Below are positions 8,920 through 17,520 of a DNA stretch of 64,000 bases, one piece after another. The translations under genes and the position numbers were made by a program. Position 1 is the stretch's first letter. Every line of letters starts with the position of its first letter. Origin of the DNA: Candidatus Terasakiella magnetica (GTDB lineage Bacteria > Pseudomonadota > Alphaproteobacteria > Rhodospirillales > Terasakiellaceae); NCBI RefSeq assembly GCF_900093605.1, contig NZ_FLYE01000034.1, forward strand, positions 62,001 to 126,000. Reading direction: 5' to 3'. Below the pieces are notes generated by a model. That model was given only the letters and a program-made list of their open reading frames with translations, searched no databases and had not been told where the DNA came from.

Positions 8920-8935
8920 TGTGTATCAATACACA
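8920..8935. promoter_or_regulatory. 16-bp perfect palindrome, candidate operator
   Basis: TGTGTAT-CA-ATACACA lies about 70 bases upstream of the flavin oxidoreductase start and about 190 bases upstream of the thioesterase start, in the divergent intergenic region. Its symmetry and length suit a dimeric repressor such as a TetR-type protein. No regulator gene is adjacent. Confidence 0.4.
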
Positions 8936-9128
8936 CATATTTGTTTTGTTGCGGACACTAAAGGAAATTGTCATGTTTTACCAGCCGTATTTCATCATTT
9001 GGGATGAGAAATTCCGCCATTCAAGATGAAATCTTATGGTTCAACGTTCTTTTGTCTTTTTTGGAACCTATACATACTATCACACATTCTGCTAAAAAGG
9101 TTTCAAATGATACGAAAGGACGCAGATT

Positions 9129-9557
9129 GTGGCTGATTTAGACCTGACTTGCCAAGACAGTTATAGCTATTGGACAGATGAGAAAATTCGCTTTGCCGAC
9201 CTTGACCGCGTTGGTCATGTCAACAATGCCGCCTTTGCCATCTATTCAGAAAGTGGACGGGTGGATTTTTTAGAAGAGATTTATCCCGGCTGCACCGCAG
9301 GCTCTGGCATTGGCTGGGTGATTGCCAAGCTCACCATCAGCTATTTGGCAGCTGCTTATTATCCCGGTCAAGTCCGCATCGGTAATGTGGTGCGCCGCAT
9401 TGGCACGTCGTCTGTGGTCATTGAACAGGGATTGTTTTGTAACGACAAATGTTTCAGCACCATTGAAAATATTCTGGTCTGGGCCGATACGGAAAATGAA
9501 AAATCCGTTCCTCTCCCCGATGATCTCAGAGAAAAGCTAGGGCTTTACGTGAAGTAA
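9129..9557 (+). CDS. Hotdog-fold acyl-CoA thioesterase (4HBT/YbgC type)
   Basis: A 142-residue single-hotdog thioesterase. The signature D24-L-D26-R-V-G-H-V-N-N (24-33) matches the 4-hydroxybenzoyl-CoA thioesterase I/YbgC catalytic loop, where the Asp acts in hydrolysis of an acyl-CoA thioester. Substrate chain length cannot be read from sequence. It starts at GTG 9129 with AAAGGA eight bases upstream. It is convergent with the AsmA gene, with only two bases between the stops. Confidence 0.82.
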   Translation: MADLDLTCQDSYSYWTDEKIRFADLDRVGHVNNAAFAIYSESGRVDFLEEIYPGCTAGSGIGWVIAKLTISYLAAAYYPGQVRIGNVVRRIGTSSVVIEQGLFCNDKCFSTIENILVWADTENEKSVPLPDDLREKLGLYVK

Positions 9558-9559
9558 CG

Positions 9560-12500
9560 TCAGCGATTCTTCAACACATTTCCCAAACCCTGTAAAAGCT
9601 GCTGCTCAACCGATGGCGGTGGCGTTGAAGAACTGTTGCTGCCCCCTGGGGGTGGAGGTGGCGGTGCGATTATGCCATCCTTAGCGGGCAATGGGGGTGT
9701 GGCTGTTGTTTCTTCAACCTTTGGCGCCGTATTTTTCACCCCGCCGCCGAGCAGGCCGCGAATGATATTACCATAGCCTTTTTTATCAAGCTTATCAGGC
9801 AGCGGAATAATCAAACCGCCCCCACTTGAAACCCCGCCCGTATCGAGCTTCACATCAGGTTTATCCAAGGCCCCTTTAATGGCAAAGGGATAATCCTGTT
9901 TCATCTTGGCTTTTTTCGCCAACAACCCAACAAGGGCGTTTTGCTGAACCTTCAAGGCTCCTGAAATATCAATAAGCCAATTGGGCAAATCCACCTGACC
10001 TGTGGCTGAGCCTGTGGCGATATTAGAGCTCAAACTTGCTGTTGTCAGGGTGGCGACCCCCTTTTTCACCACAGCTTTAGTTGAAATATCAGCCAAGCCC
10101 TTTGACGGGTTTGTCCCAGATAGAACAGCCAAGAGGTTTAAAACATCAAGGGGGGAGCCGCCTTTACCTTTTGATCCCACCGAGACTTTTTGCAACCCAA
10201 AATCAACATCCCCATTGAGGCCAGAGATAAAATCATACTGACTTTGACCTTGAGTCTCAAAGCGACCTTGTAAAGCCACTGTGCCATCAGCACACGTCTG
10301 GCTTCCCAGACCCTTTAACAGAGGTGCCAGCTTCAAACCTGTTGCTTTAACCGAGGTATCAATCTGTGCAATCTCGTTTGCCTGCGTTTTAGAGGTGACA
10401 GATAACTGCCCGCCAAACACGTTCGCAGATGCTTGGCTCACATCCAGAACGCCATCTTTTAAATCCGCCTTTAAAACCACATTCTCAGCCTTCACTTTCT
10501 TATGTAGCAAAGCAGTCGATTGAAGACGGATTTTTGCATCAAGACCGTGAAGGGCGGAAAAATCTATTTTCTCGCGCGACCATTTGCCGCTGGCTGAGGT
10601 TTGCGTTCCACTTCGCGCACGGTTGTTATTGGCCGCAGATTTTGCCTGAGATGATGAACGGGCCTTTACCTGTTTTGCCATAAATGGATCAAGACGCAAC
10701 GCCCCCGTTTTTAAAGACACATCAACAAACGGTTTCTTTTTAAGCTTGTATGTGACCTTACCTGAAATAGCGGACTGCCCAACCTTGCCTGTGATATTTT
10801 CAAGACTTGCACCTGACAGGTTAAAGCTCACATCACTATTAAGCTCAATGTCCCCCGGGTTGCCTGTGGGCTGATAAGAAAGTCCCAGACCACGCGTGAC
10901 TTTACCCAAATTCGCGATCTGCACATTCACACTGGCCTCGCCTTTGGGTAAGGGCAATAAATCAGCCTGACCTGCCACAATCACACTACTTCCCAAGGCA
11001 TCAATGCTCACGTCCAGATTTGGCGCCAAGACTTTACCATTTAATGTACTATTTAGTGAAACAGGACCGATCTTTTGCCAGTTTGCCACATCACCTAAAC
11101 CAAGCATTTGCGCTGCATTGGCCCATGATTTGCCATGGGCTGTCAGGGTGAGGTTTTCAGCAAGCAGGCCTGCCTCAGATTTATTCAACCCTCCAGTAGC
11201 CTCAAGGGACACTCCACCAAAGGAGCCCACAGAAGCCTTCTTAATCACCACATCCCCATTAAAAACGGAAGCCTCCAGCTTGGCTTTTTTAATGGTCTTT
11301 TTCTCATAAGTCACTTGGCCCACTGACAGGTCCAGATTGGCATCAAAACGATCAAGAAACGCTAAAACCTCTAAGGGGTTCACCGGTTTTTGTGGCGCTT
11401 TTGCCTGTGAAGGCTCTTGCGTGGTGGGGCTTGTCGGTGTTGCAACGGGCTTTTTCTCAACCGTCTGTTTCTCCCTAAGATAAGCATCTGCGTTAAAACG
11501 GTCCAGCTGCAAGCTCGCCCCAAAAGAGGGCCTACTTCTTAAAGCAATGGTTGTTGCCCCTGTCAGGGTTGAGCCATCCATAGTGGCTTTCACATCATAA
11601 AGACGCAGTTCTTTAGGCGTTGCTGCAATTTGGCTGCTGAGCATAACTTGTTGGAGGCGATCAGCGCGCACGCCTTTTACATCGACTTCAGCCCATTCAA
11701 GCGCACCGCGCAAATGTGCAACATTTAAATCAAGCGAGCCATCAAACTGGAGCTGACCATCACGCTCACCTGCCACCCCAAATACAGAGACTTCGCCCGC
11801 ACCGGGCAAGATGGCCGATAAACGCTCAAGCGCCAACTCACCTTGGCTGAGTGAAACCGCACCTTGCACCTGACGAATGGCTTTACCTTTTAACAACAAC
11901 GCATCCACGTTAAGAGACAGGCTTGCCTCCATATCCTTGGGCAAAGTAAAAGATTGTGTCGCACCTTGGCCCGCATCACTTGGTTTGTCCTGAACAACCG
12001 GATTACTTAAAACTGTTGAAACCCGTGTACCATCAGAGGCCCCGCTTTCATTTGAGGGGCTAATCACCAACGCCAGTGGCTTGGGTGCCACAACCTGATA
12101 CGGCCTAGCTGTTAGCCATGCATCGCCATCAATTTTATTAAAAGAGGCGCTCGCGGTGAGTTTCTTGGTCTCAAGATTTTCAAAACTAAACTGGAGGGAG
12201 CCACGATCTTGGCCCAGCGCCAAACTCAAGCCATCTTCCCCAAAAGTCAGGCCAGACGGCGCATAAGATACTTCCCCTTCAATATTAAACGGGCGATTTA
12301 GCCCGCCATGCTGTTTGGGTGAGGGATCAAACGCACTGATCAGGCCCGCAAGACTTTCTCCCTTAAAAGCAAGCTTACCTTTCACCTTTGGACCTTCCGG
12401 CAAGTTCACCAAGGTCCCGCTCAAACGCGCAGTAGTTTCACCATGAGCCAGCTTTACTTGGGCAGCAAATGAACCCGTGCGCCCATGAACAATCTTTCCA

Positions 12501-13165
12501 ACCGAGCCATCAAAACCAATAGGAATGCCGCGCACCGTCATGGTTGCGGCCGCTTCAAACGGGCCGTTTAAGGCACCAATGGCAAAGCGGCTATTGATAT
12601 CACTGATTTCTTCTTTAAGGCCTTTGGCTGTATCTTCAAAAATCAAGCGTCCGCGCTCAATAATAAAATCATCAATCTGAAGGGGCAGCGGTTGCTCTTT
12701 ACTTTCTTGAGCATCTTCAAATGAAGGATCGCCTGCTTGTTGGCTGGGCGCACTTGAACTTTCCCCAGCTTGGGCTTGGGTTTTAAAGTCCCAGTTTCCT
12801 TGCCCGCTTGCCAAAACTTCTAGATGAATGGTCGGTTCGATCATGCGGATAGACTGCACATGGACCGTGCCGCGCAGCAACGGCATAAGGGCCACGCGTA
12901 CATCAAGCTGGCGGGTTGAAAACATATCCTGATTTTGCGCACCCTCAGCATTGGCAAAATGCACATCGCTGACCTTTAAAACAGGTGAGGGCAAAAGCGA
13001 TAAAGAGATATCACCGCCAATGAGCAAATCACGCCCTGTGGCCTCTTTTACTTTTTGGGCAATATCCACACGATAGCCAGACCAGTCAATAAAGCTGGGC
13101 ACAACAAGAATTGCAGCAAAAACCAAGGCAACAAAAACGCCAAGGCCGATCAGGACCTTTTTCAC
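9560..13165 (-). CDS. AsmA-family envelope protein (1201 aa)
   Basis: A very large AsmA-like protein. A single N-terminal transmembrane anchor (about residues 4-24, VLIGLGVFVALVFAAILVVP) is followed by a long periplasmic beta-rich body with repeated short strands. The AsmA domain follows the anchor, and an AsmA-2-like region near residues 880-1100 precedes a Pro-rich tail. AsmA-like proteins (YhdP, TamB, YdbH) bridge the periplasm and are implicated in phospholipid transport to the outer membrane. At 1201 residues it is about twice E. coli AsmA and nearer YhdP/TamB in size. It starts at GTG 13165. The last 60 residues are Pro/Gly/Ser-rich and probably disordered. Confidence 0.82.
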   Translation of the reverse strand: MKKVLIGLGVFVALVFAAILVVPSFIDWSGYRVDIAQKVKEATGRDLLIGGDISLSLLPSPVLKVSDVHFANAEGAQNQDMFSTRQLDVRVALMPLLRGTVHVQSIRMIEPTIHLEVLASGQGNWDFKTQAQAGESSSAPSQQAGDPSFEDAQESKEQPLPLQIDDFIIERGRLIFEDTAKGLKEEISDINSRFAIGALNGPFEAAATMTVRGIPIGFDGSVGKIVHGRTGSFAAQVKLAHGETTARLSGTLVNLPEGPKVKGKLAFKGESLAGLISAFDPSPKQHGGLNRPFNIEGEVSYAPSGLTFGEDGLSLALGQDRGSLQFSFENLETKKLTASASFNKIDGDAWLTARPYQVVAPKPLALVISPSNESGASDGTRVSTVLSNPVVQDKPSDAGQGATQSFTLPKDMEASLSLNVDALLLKGKAIRQVQGAVSLSQGELALERLSAILPGAGEVSVFGVAGERDGQLQFDGSLDLNVAHLRGALEWAEVDVKGVRADRLQQVMLSSQIAATPKELRLYDVKATMDGSTLTGATTIALRSRPSFGASLQLDRFNADAYLREKQTVEKKPVATPTSPTTQEPSQAKAPQKPVNPLEVLAFLDRFDANLDLSVGQVTYEKKTIKKAKLEASVFNGDVVIKKASVGSFGGVSLEATGGLNKSEAGLLAENLTLTAHGKSWANAAQMLGLGDVANWQKIGPVSLNSTLNGKVLAPNLDVSIDALGSSVIVAGQADLLPLPKGEASVNVQIANLGKVTRGLGLSYQPTGNPGDIELNSDVSFNLSGASLENITGKVGQSAISGKVTYKLKKKPFVDVSLKTGALRLDPFMAKQVKARSSSQAKSAANNNRARSGTQTSASGKWSREKIDFSALHGLDAKIRLQSTALLHKKVKAENVVLKADLKDGVLDVSQASANVFGGQLSVTSKTQANEIAQIDTSVKATGLKLAPLLKGLGSQTCADGTVALQGRFETQGQSQYDFISGLNGDVDFGLQKVSVGSKGKGGSPLDVLNLLAVLSGTNPSKGLADISTKAVVKKGVATLTTASLSSNIATGSATGQVDLPNWLIDISGALKVQQNALVGLLAKKAKMKQDYPFAIKGALDKPDVKLDTGGVSSGGGLIIPLPDKLDKKGYGNIIRGLLGGGVKNTAPKVEETTATPPLPAKDGIIAPPPPPPGGSNSSSTPPPSVEQQLLQGLGNVLKNR

Positions 13166-13405
13166 TTTATTATTATCCTAGAAAGAAAATATCTGTGCTA
13201 ACCACACCTAAACCCGAATAAGCGTTAAGCAATAAAAATCAATTATATACATCATAAAAGACAGAATATATAAAATTATATGTTTTTTCTATTTTATGGC
13301 TTAAATTCATTCGACTAAGGCTTGATAAATGAACAATAGACGATCATAATTCTAGAAAATAATCAATTTACGCGCAATTTTGTTCGCATGAAAACAGGGA
13401 TACAA

Positions 13406-15121
13406 ATGCAAACAACGCCACCCAATGATGGAAAAACGCAAACCGGGTCTGCACCGGGCGGTAACAATGCGTTTATGGCTTTGGCGACCCTGCCCCCGGG
13501 TACGGATAAAAACACCCTGATCACCACCATTGATAATGCGGTCACCCAAGTCCTTTCTGAGCTTGCCAACCATGAAGAAGGCAATCTACCCGGCGATATC
13601 TTGATGAAAGTTCAAACCTCTTTGAGCTTTTTAGAACAATGTCTGGGCTTTAAGGACGAAGAATTTACCGAGTTTTCAAAAAAGCGCGCCAATGAGCTTC
13701 AAATGGCACTAGGTAATACAATTGCGCGTATCCAAGAAGCCAAGGCTCCGCCGCCTTCTCCTGAGCCGGAGCCGGAGCCAGAAGCAAAGCCTGAACCCGA
13801 AGCAGAAGAAGCCCCTGTAGAAGCTGAAGCCGTTCAGGAGCCTGAAGAAGAGCTTGAGGAAGATGAAGAAGAAGAGCCCTTTGATCCCAAGGCATTTCCT
13901 TATCCTCGTGAAGAAAAAATCCTCATTGATTACGCCTATAAAAAACTATGTGAGCGTTTAGGTTTCTTGCGTGGTGATCATGTGGTTTCAGATGGACGCA
14001 AACAAAAACTGGTAAGCGATGTTCATGAAGATGGCGTTGCCCCTTTCTTCTTGTTCTCAACGCAATTCCCCGAAATTCTACGCCAGCCTTTCATTGACCT
14101 TGTGGAAGAAAAGCGCGACCTGCTCAGCCGGCGTGTCTATATTCACACAGACAAAGATGACAGCGATGAAGATGTTCTTAAACTCTATCAAGAAGAACGC
14201 CACCGCGACATCATCGGCATCATCGGCCTTGCCTTTGATGATTGGGCCGGTGAAATTGCCCGCGCAGGTATTGCGGGTTTGCCACAAGAAATTAAGATTG
14301 TTGGCCCGAAAAAAGAAGAAAGCAGTGCAGGCATTGGCTCTAGCCTGAAAAAGGTTTTCTCCTTTGGCAAGAAAGAGAAAAAAGCAGCTAAAAAAGTCAA
14401 AGCCGTTGATGTGCCCGATACCAACCCCATTCGCATTCACAAAGAATGGCAGGTTCTAGAAAAACAGGGTGTCTTTGATCTTTCACCCCATTTCAGCTTC
14501 AGCCTGTTATCTTATGCCCTGCAATTAAGCGAGAAACAGTTTAATACGGAATTTGAATGTATCTGCCAGATTGTAAATCAGCAGGAAGAACCCGATGTGG
14601 GTCCGGTTATCACCAACCTGAACCGCCTTTATAAATTCTATGACAATATCTTCTTTGATCTGGTCATCTTAAATCTGTTTTATCGCCAGAATAATTTTGA
14701 CGTCAATATGCTGCAAGCAGCCTGCATGTCGCAAAACTTCGTGGTGGACCGCCTGCCTCTGACGATGGATGAATTAAAACGTCGCCCGATGGAACATGCC
14801 AAGAATGTTTTGGCCTGTCTTAAAACAACACAGTTAAACCCGGAAAAAGTAAAACAGGCTCTAGAAGATTATTTCTTTGCCCATCAAACCATTCATTCTT
14901 CGAAAGTGGGTAAACGCATTCAGGCTTCAGAGAATCTGATCAAGCGCCAAGGTGATAAACTCACAGGTAATGCCAAAGAAGTTATCAACGAAATTGACAG
15001 TATCTTGCATGAAGTCGCAGAACTCAAGGCACGCCAAGAAGAAGACGGCGTCTTTCTTGGTGAAGAGATTGAAACAGCTGTTGAAGATGGCATCACACGT
15101 GCTGTCGCACATGTCTCCTAA
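13406..15121 (+). CDS. Unrecognised large acidic cytosolic protein
   Basis: About 571 residues with no family I recognise. ATG 13406 has AGGGA five bases upstream; an in-frame ATG at 13388 lacks such a site. There is no signal peptide or membrane segment. Four regions are visible: a helical N-terminal domain (1-110), a Pro/Glu-rich low-complexity linker (about 113-160, coded near 13742-13885), a mixed alpha/beta domain, and, after a short Lys-rich patch (about 315-335), a mostly helical C-terminal domain. It stands alone between AsmA and nrdA. The layout (domain, acidic linker, domain, basic patch) suggests an adaptor or scaffold, but this is only an impression. Confidence 0.75.
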   Translation: MQTTPPNDGKTQTGSAPGGNNAFMALATLPPGTDKNTLITTIDNAVTQVLSELANHEEGNLPGDILMKVQTSLSFLEQCLGFKDEEFTEFSKKRANELQMALGNTIARIQEAKAPPPSPEPEPEPEAKPEPEAEEAPVEAEAVQEPEEELEEDEEEEPFDPKAFPYPREEKILIDYAYKKLCERLGFLRGDHVVSDGRKQKLVSDVHEDGVAPFFLFSTQFPEILRQPFIDLVEEKRDLLSRRVYIHTDKDDSDEDVLKLYQEERHRDIIGIIGLAFDDWAGEIARAGIAGLPQEIKIVGPKKEESSAGIGSSLKKVFSFGKKEKKAAKKVKAVDVPDTNPIRIHKEWQVLEKQGVFDLSPHFSFSLLSYALQLSEKQFNTEFECICQIVNQQEEPDVGPVITNLNRLYKFYDNIFFDLVILNLFYRQNNFDVNMLQAACMSQNFVVDRLPLTMDELKRRPMEHAKNVLACLKTTQLNPEKVKQALEDYFFAHQTIHSSKVGKRIQASENLIKRQGDKLTGNAKEVINEIDSILHEVAELKARQEEDGVFLGEEIETAVEDGITRAVAHVS

Positions 15122-15200
15122 GACGACTTTTACAAACCTCAGGCTTTGTGCGCCCCGTTTTGCATGCGGAATTTTTTCTCTGTCAAAAAAATGTAAACAA

Positions 15201-15249
15201 ACACTATAATTTGTTGACATTAAGCCTTCAGACACACAATATCTAGACA
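15201..15249 (+). promoter_or_regulatory. nrdAB promoter with two NrdR-like boxes
   Basis: Two sequences close to the NrdR box consensus ACACwATATaTwGwGT lie 33 bases apart: ACACTATAATTTGT at 15201-15214 and ACACAATATCTAGA at 15234-15247, each matching about 12 of 14 positions. NrdR normally binds paired boxes about three helical turns apart. A perfect -35 TTGACA (15214-15219) lies between them, with a weak -10 (CAATAT, 15237-15242) 17 bases downstream and inside the second box. NrdR binding here would block the promoter. The start codon of nrdA is about 320 bases further on. Confidence 0.6.
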
Positions 15250-15565
15250 TGAGGCACGTTCATCACATGGACTTTGCCGCAGAAAAAGCCGCCAAATTCC
15301 GCCGATTTTGCCCCGGTTTTTTCCAATCGACACCGACAACAGAGTCGCTTCGATCTGACGACCGTCTTCTCCCCAAGAGATAGGCGGTCGATGCGCGAAT
15401 CCAGCCTGTATGAACACCCCATAAGACAATAAGGTTCTGCCCATAACAGAACCACTCTGAAAATTTAATAGATGCGAAACAAGGTGAATGCACCCCATTC
15501 ATCCAACAGGCTGTTTCGTGCCTATGGCTATTATATAAGACGTTTGAAAGCGGAGGCGTAAGACA
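15250..15565 (+). promoter_or_regulatory. Hairpin-rich 5' leader of nrdA
   Basis: A gene-free stretch of about 316 bases between the presumed promoter and nrdA. Three strong stem-loops are visible. One is at 15358-15389 (8-bp outer stem CGACCGTC/GGCGGTCG with one G-T pair, plus inner TCTC/GAGA). One is at 15433-15453 (GGTTCTG/CAGAACC). One is two-tiered at 15475-15518 (outer CGAAACA/TGTTTCG, inner TGAATG/CATTCA). The nrdA ribosome site GGAGG follows at 15552-15556. No known riboswitch core, including the B12 box, was recognised. Regulation through this leader is inference. Confidence 0.45.
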
Positions 15566-17434
15566 GTGGAATCAAGTATGCTTGATGTGGTGCAGGTCCA
15601 AGGCGGGGCACAGGTTCATGTGGACCATGCCCGTGACAGTTATCTGACAGATTTCGGTAAATCAGTATTGGCAGATCGCTATCTGATGCCGGAAGAAAGC
15701 TATCAAGACCTGTTTGGTCGTGTGGCTTCTGCTTATGGTGATGACGATGCCCATGCCCAGCGTATTTATGATTATATGAGCCGCCTGTGGTTCATGCCCT
15801 CAACGCCCGTTCTCTCAAACGGTGGCACGACGCGTGGTCTGCCGATTTCTTGCTTCCTTAATGAAGCCAATGACTCCCTTGATGGGATTGTGGGTCTCTG
15901 GACTGAAAATGTCTGGTTGGCAGCAAAAGGTGGCGGGATTGGCTCCTACTGGGGGAACTTGCGCTCTATTGGTGAAAAAGTTGGCCGCGTGGGTAAAACA
16001 TCCGGTGTTGTGCCCTTCATCCGCGTGATGGATTCCATGACCTTGGCCATCTCCCAAGGCTCCCTTCGTCGCGGCTCAGCAGCTGTCTATCTGCCTGACC
16101 ACCACCCAGAACTTGAAGAATTTATTGAGCTGCGCCGCCCAACAGGGGGCGACCCAAACCGTAAAACACCAAACCTGCACCATGGTGTTTTACTGTCTGA
16201 CAAATTCATGCGCGCGGTTGAAAATAACGAAGACTGGAAACTGCTTTCGCCCCATGATGGCACAGTGATGCGCAGCGTCAACGCGCGCGATATGTGGATC
16301 CGCATTCTGACCGCACGTATTGAAACAGGCGAGCCTTACATCATCTATTCTGATCATGTGAACAGCTCTTTACCTGAGCATCACAAGCTTGCAGGCCTGT
16401 CGGTTAAAACCTCAAACCTGTGTGCTGAAATTACGCTGCCTACAGGCATTGATCATCATGGTGAAGAACGCACAGCAGTCTGTTGCCTGTCTTCGGTAAA
16501 TCTTGCCAATTACGAGTCGTGGAAAGACAACCCACGCTTTATCGAAGATATCCTGCGCTTCCTTGATAATGTTCTCGATGACTTTATTGAAAAAGCGCCA
16601 GATGAGATGGCCCGCGCGAAATATTCCGCCATGCGGGAACGCTCTGTCGGGCTTGGGGCCATGGGTTTCCACTCCTTGCTGCAAAAAAACAAAGTGCCGT
16701 TTGAATCTGCCTTGGCAAAGGCCTGGAACCGCAACATTTTTGCACATATCCAGAAAAAGGCCGATGAAGCTTCAGAAACGCTTGCTGATGAGCGTGGGTC
16801 TTGCCCGGATGCAGAAGAATACGGCATCAAGGCGCGTTTCTCCTGTAAAACCGCCATTGCCCCAACGGCCTCAATCTCCATCATCTGTGGTGGCTCAAGC
16901 CCAGGTATTGAGCCCATTGCTGCCAACAGCTATATGCATAAAACACTGTCTGGCTCATTTAATGTGCGCAACCCTTACCTTGCTGAAGTGCTAGAAGAAC
17001 ACGGTCATAATGATGAAGACACATGGACCTCTATTACAGTAAATGAAGGTTCCGTGCAGCATCTTGATTTCCTCAGCCAAGATGAAAAAGACGTCTTTAA
17101 GACCTCTTTTGAACTGGATCAAATCTGGGTTGTGGATTTAGCAGCAGACCGTGCGCCCTTTATTGACCAAGCCCAATCGGTCAACCTGTTCTTGCCTGCT
17201 GATGTGCATAAACGTGATCTCCACCAATTGCATTTCCAAGCTTGGAAGCGGGGATTAAAGAGCCTTTATTATTGTCGCTCCAAATCCATCCAGCGCGCTG
17301 AAGTGGTCGCAACCAAAGACCATATGCCAGATACGCTGAAAGCTTTGTTGGAAAAAGTCGAGACACCGGACAATCCGCGCTTGCCTTTGGCTAATGAAGA
17401 AAATAAATATGATGAATGTCTGGCCTGCCAGTAA
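15566..17434 (+). CDS. nrdA: Class I ribonucleotide reductase alpha subunit, no ATP-cone
   Basis: The catalytic subunit that reduces ribonucleoside diphosphates. Active-site residues are present: C96 (PISCFLN), N284-L-C286-A-E288, C306 of the redox pair, the radical-transfer Tyr pair in LYYCR, and a C-terminal C-x2-C (ECLACQ) for thioredoxin/glutaredoxin. It is only 622 residues against about 760 in E. coli NrdA. The missing part is N-terminal, where the ATP-cone that senses dATP/ATP would be. GTG 15566 has a GGAGG site nine bases upstream, so the short N-terminus looks genuine. It pairs with nrdB 86 bases downstream. Confidence 0.93.
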   Translation: MESSMLDVVQVQGGAQVHVDHARDSYLTDFGKSVLADRYLMPEESYQDLFGRVASAYGDDDAHAQRIYDYMSRLWFMPSTPVLSNGGTTRGLPISCFLNEANDSLDGIVGLWTENVWLAAKGGGIGSYWGNLRSIGEKVGRVGKTSGVVPFIRVMDSMTLAISQGSLRRGSAAVYLPDHHPELEEFIELRRPTGGDPNRKTPNLHHGVLLSDKFMRAVENNEDWKLLSPHDGTVMRSVNARDMWIRILTARIETGEPYIIYSDHVNSSLPEHHKLAGLSVKTSNLCAEITLPTGIDHHGEERTAVCCLSSVNLANYESWKDNPRFIEDILRFLDNVLDDFIEKAPDEMARAKYSAMRERSVGLGAMGFHSLLQKNKVPFESALAKAWNRNIFAHIQKKADEASETLADERGSCPDAEEYGIKARFSCKTAIAPTASISIICGGSSPGIEPIAANSYMHKTLSGSFNVRNPYLAEVLEEHGHNDEDTWTSITVNEGSVQHLDFLSQDEKDVFKTSFELDQIWVVDLAADRAPFIDQAQSVNLFLPADVHKRDLHQLHFQAWKRGLKSLYYCRSKSIQRAEVVATKDHMPDTLKALLEKVETPDNPRLPLANEENKYDECLACQ

Positions 17435-17475
17435 CACTTACGCGTCATGCTGATATAGCTCAGTATCCATATGGT

Positions 17476-17493
17476 CTCTGGCCTGTGCCAGAG
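17476..17493 (+). other. Hairpin between nrdA and nrdB
   Basis: Perfect 7-bp arms CTCTGGC/GCCAGAG around a CTGT loop. There is no T run. It may protect or tune the nrdA-nrdB transcript; the nrdB ribosome site GGAG follows at 17507-17510. Confidence 0.45.
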
Positions 17494-17520
17494 TGACAAT
17501 TCTCGTGGAGTAATTTTAAG

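Noticed and set aside
13742-13885. Tandem DNA repeat in the Pro/Glu-rich stretch
   Set aside because: It is codon-level low complexity (Glu-Pro and Glu runs) without a regular unit length, so it is treated as a protein linker.
15250-15565. Cobalamin riboswitch upstream of nrdA
   Set aside because: No B12 box or the expected core junction was seen, and the gene encodes an iron-dependent class I enzyme.
15566-17434. nrdA as a truncated or broken gene
   Set aside because: All catalytic cysteines, the Tyr pair and the C-terminal Cys pair are present, with a good ribosome site at the short start.
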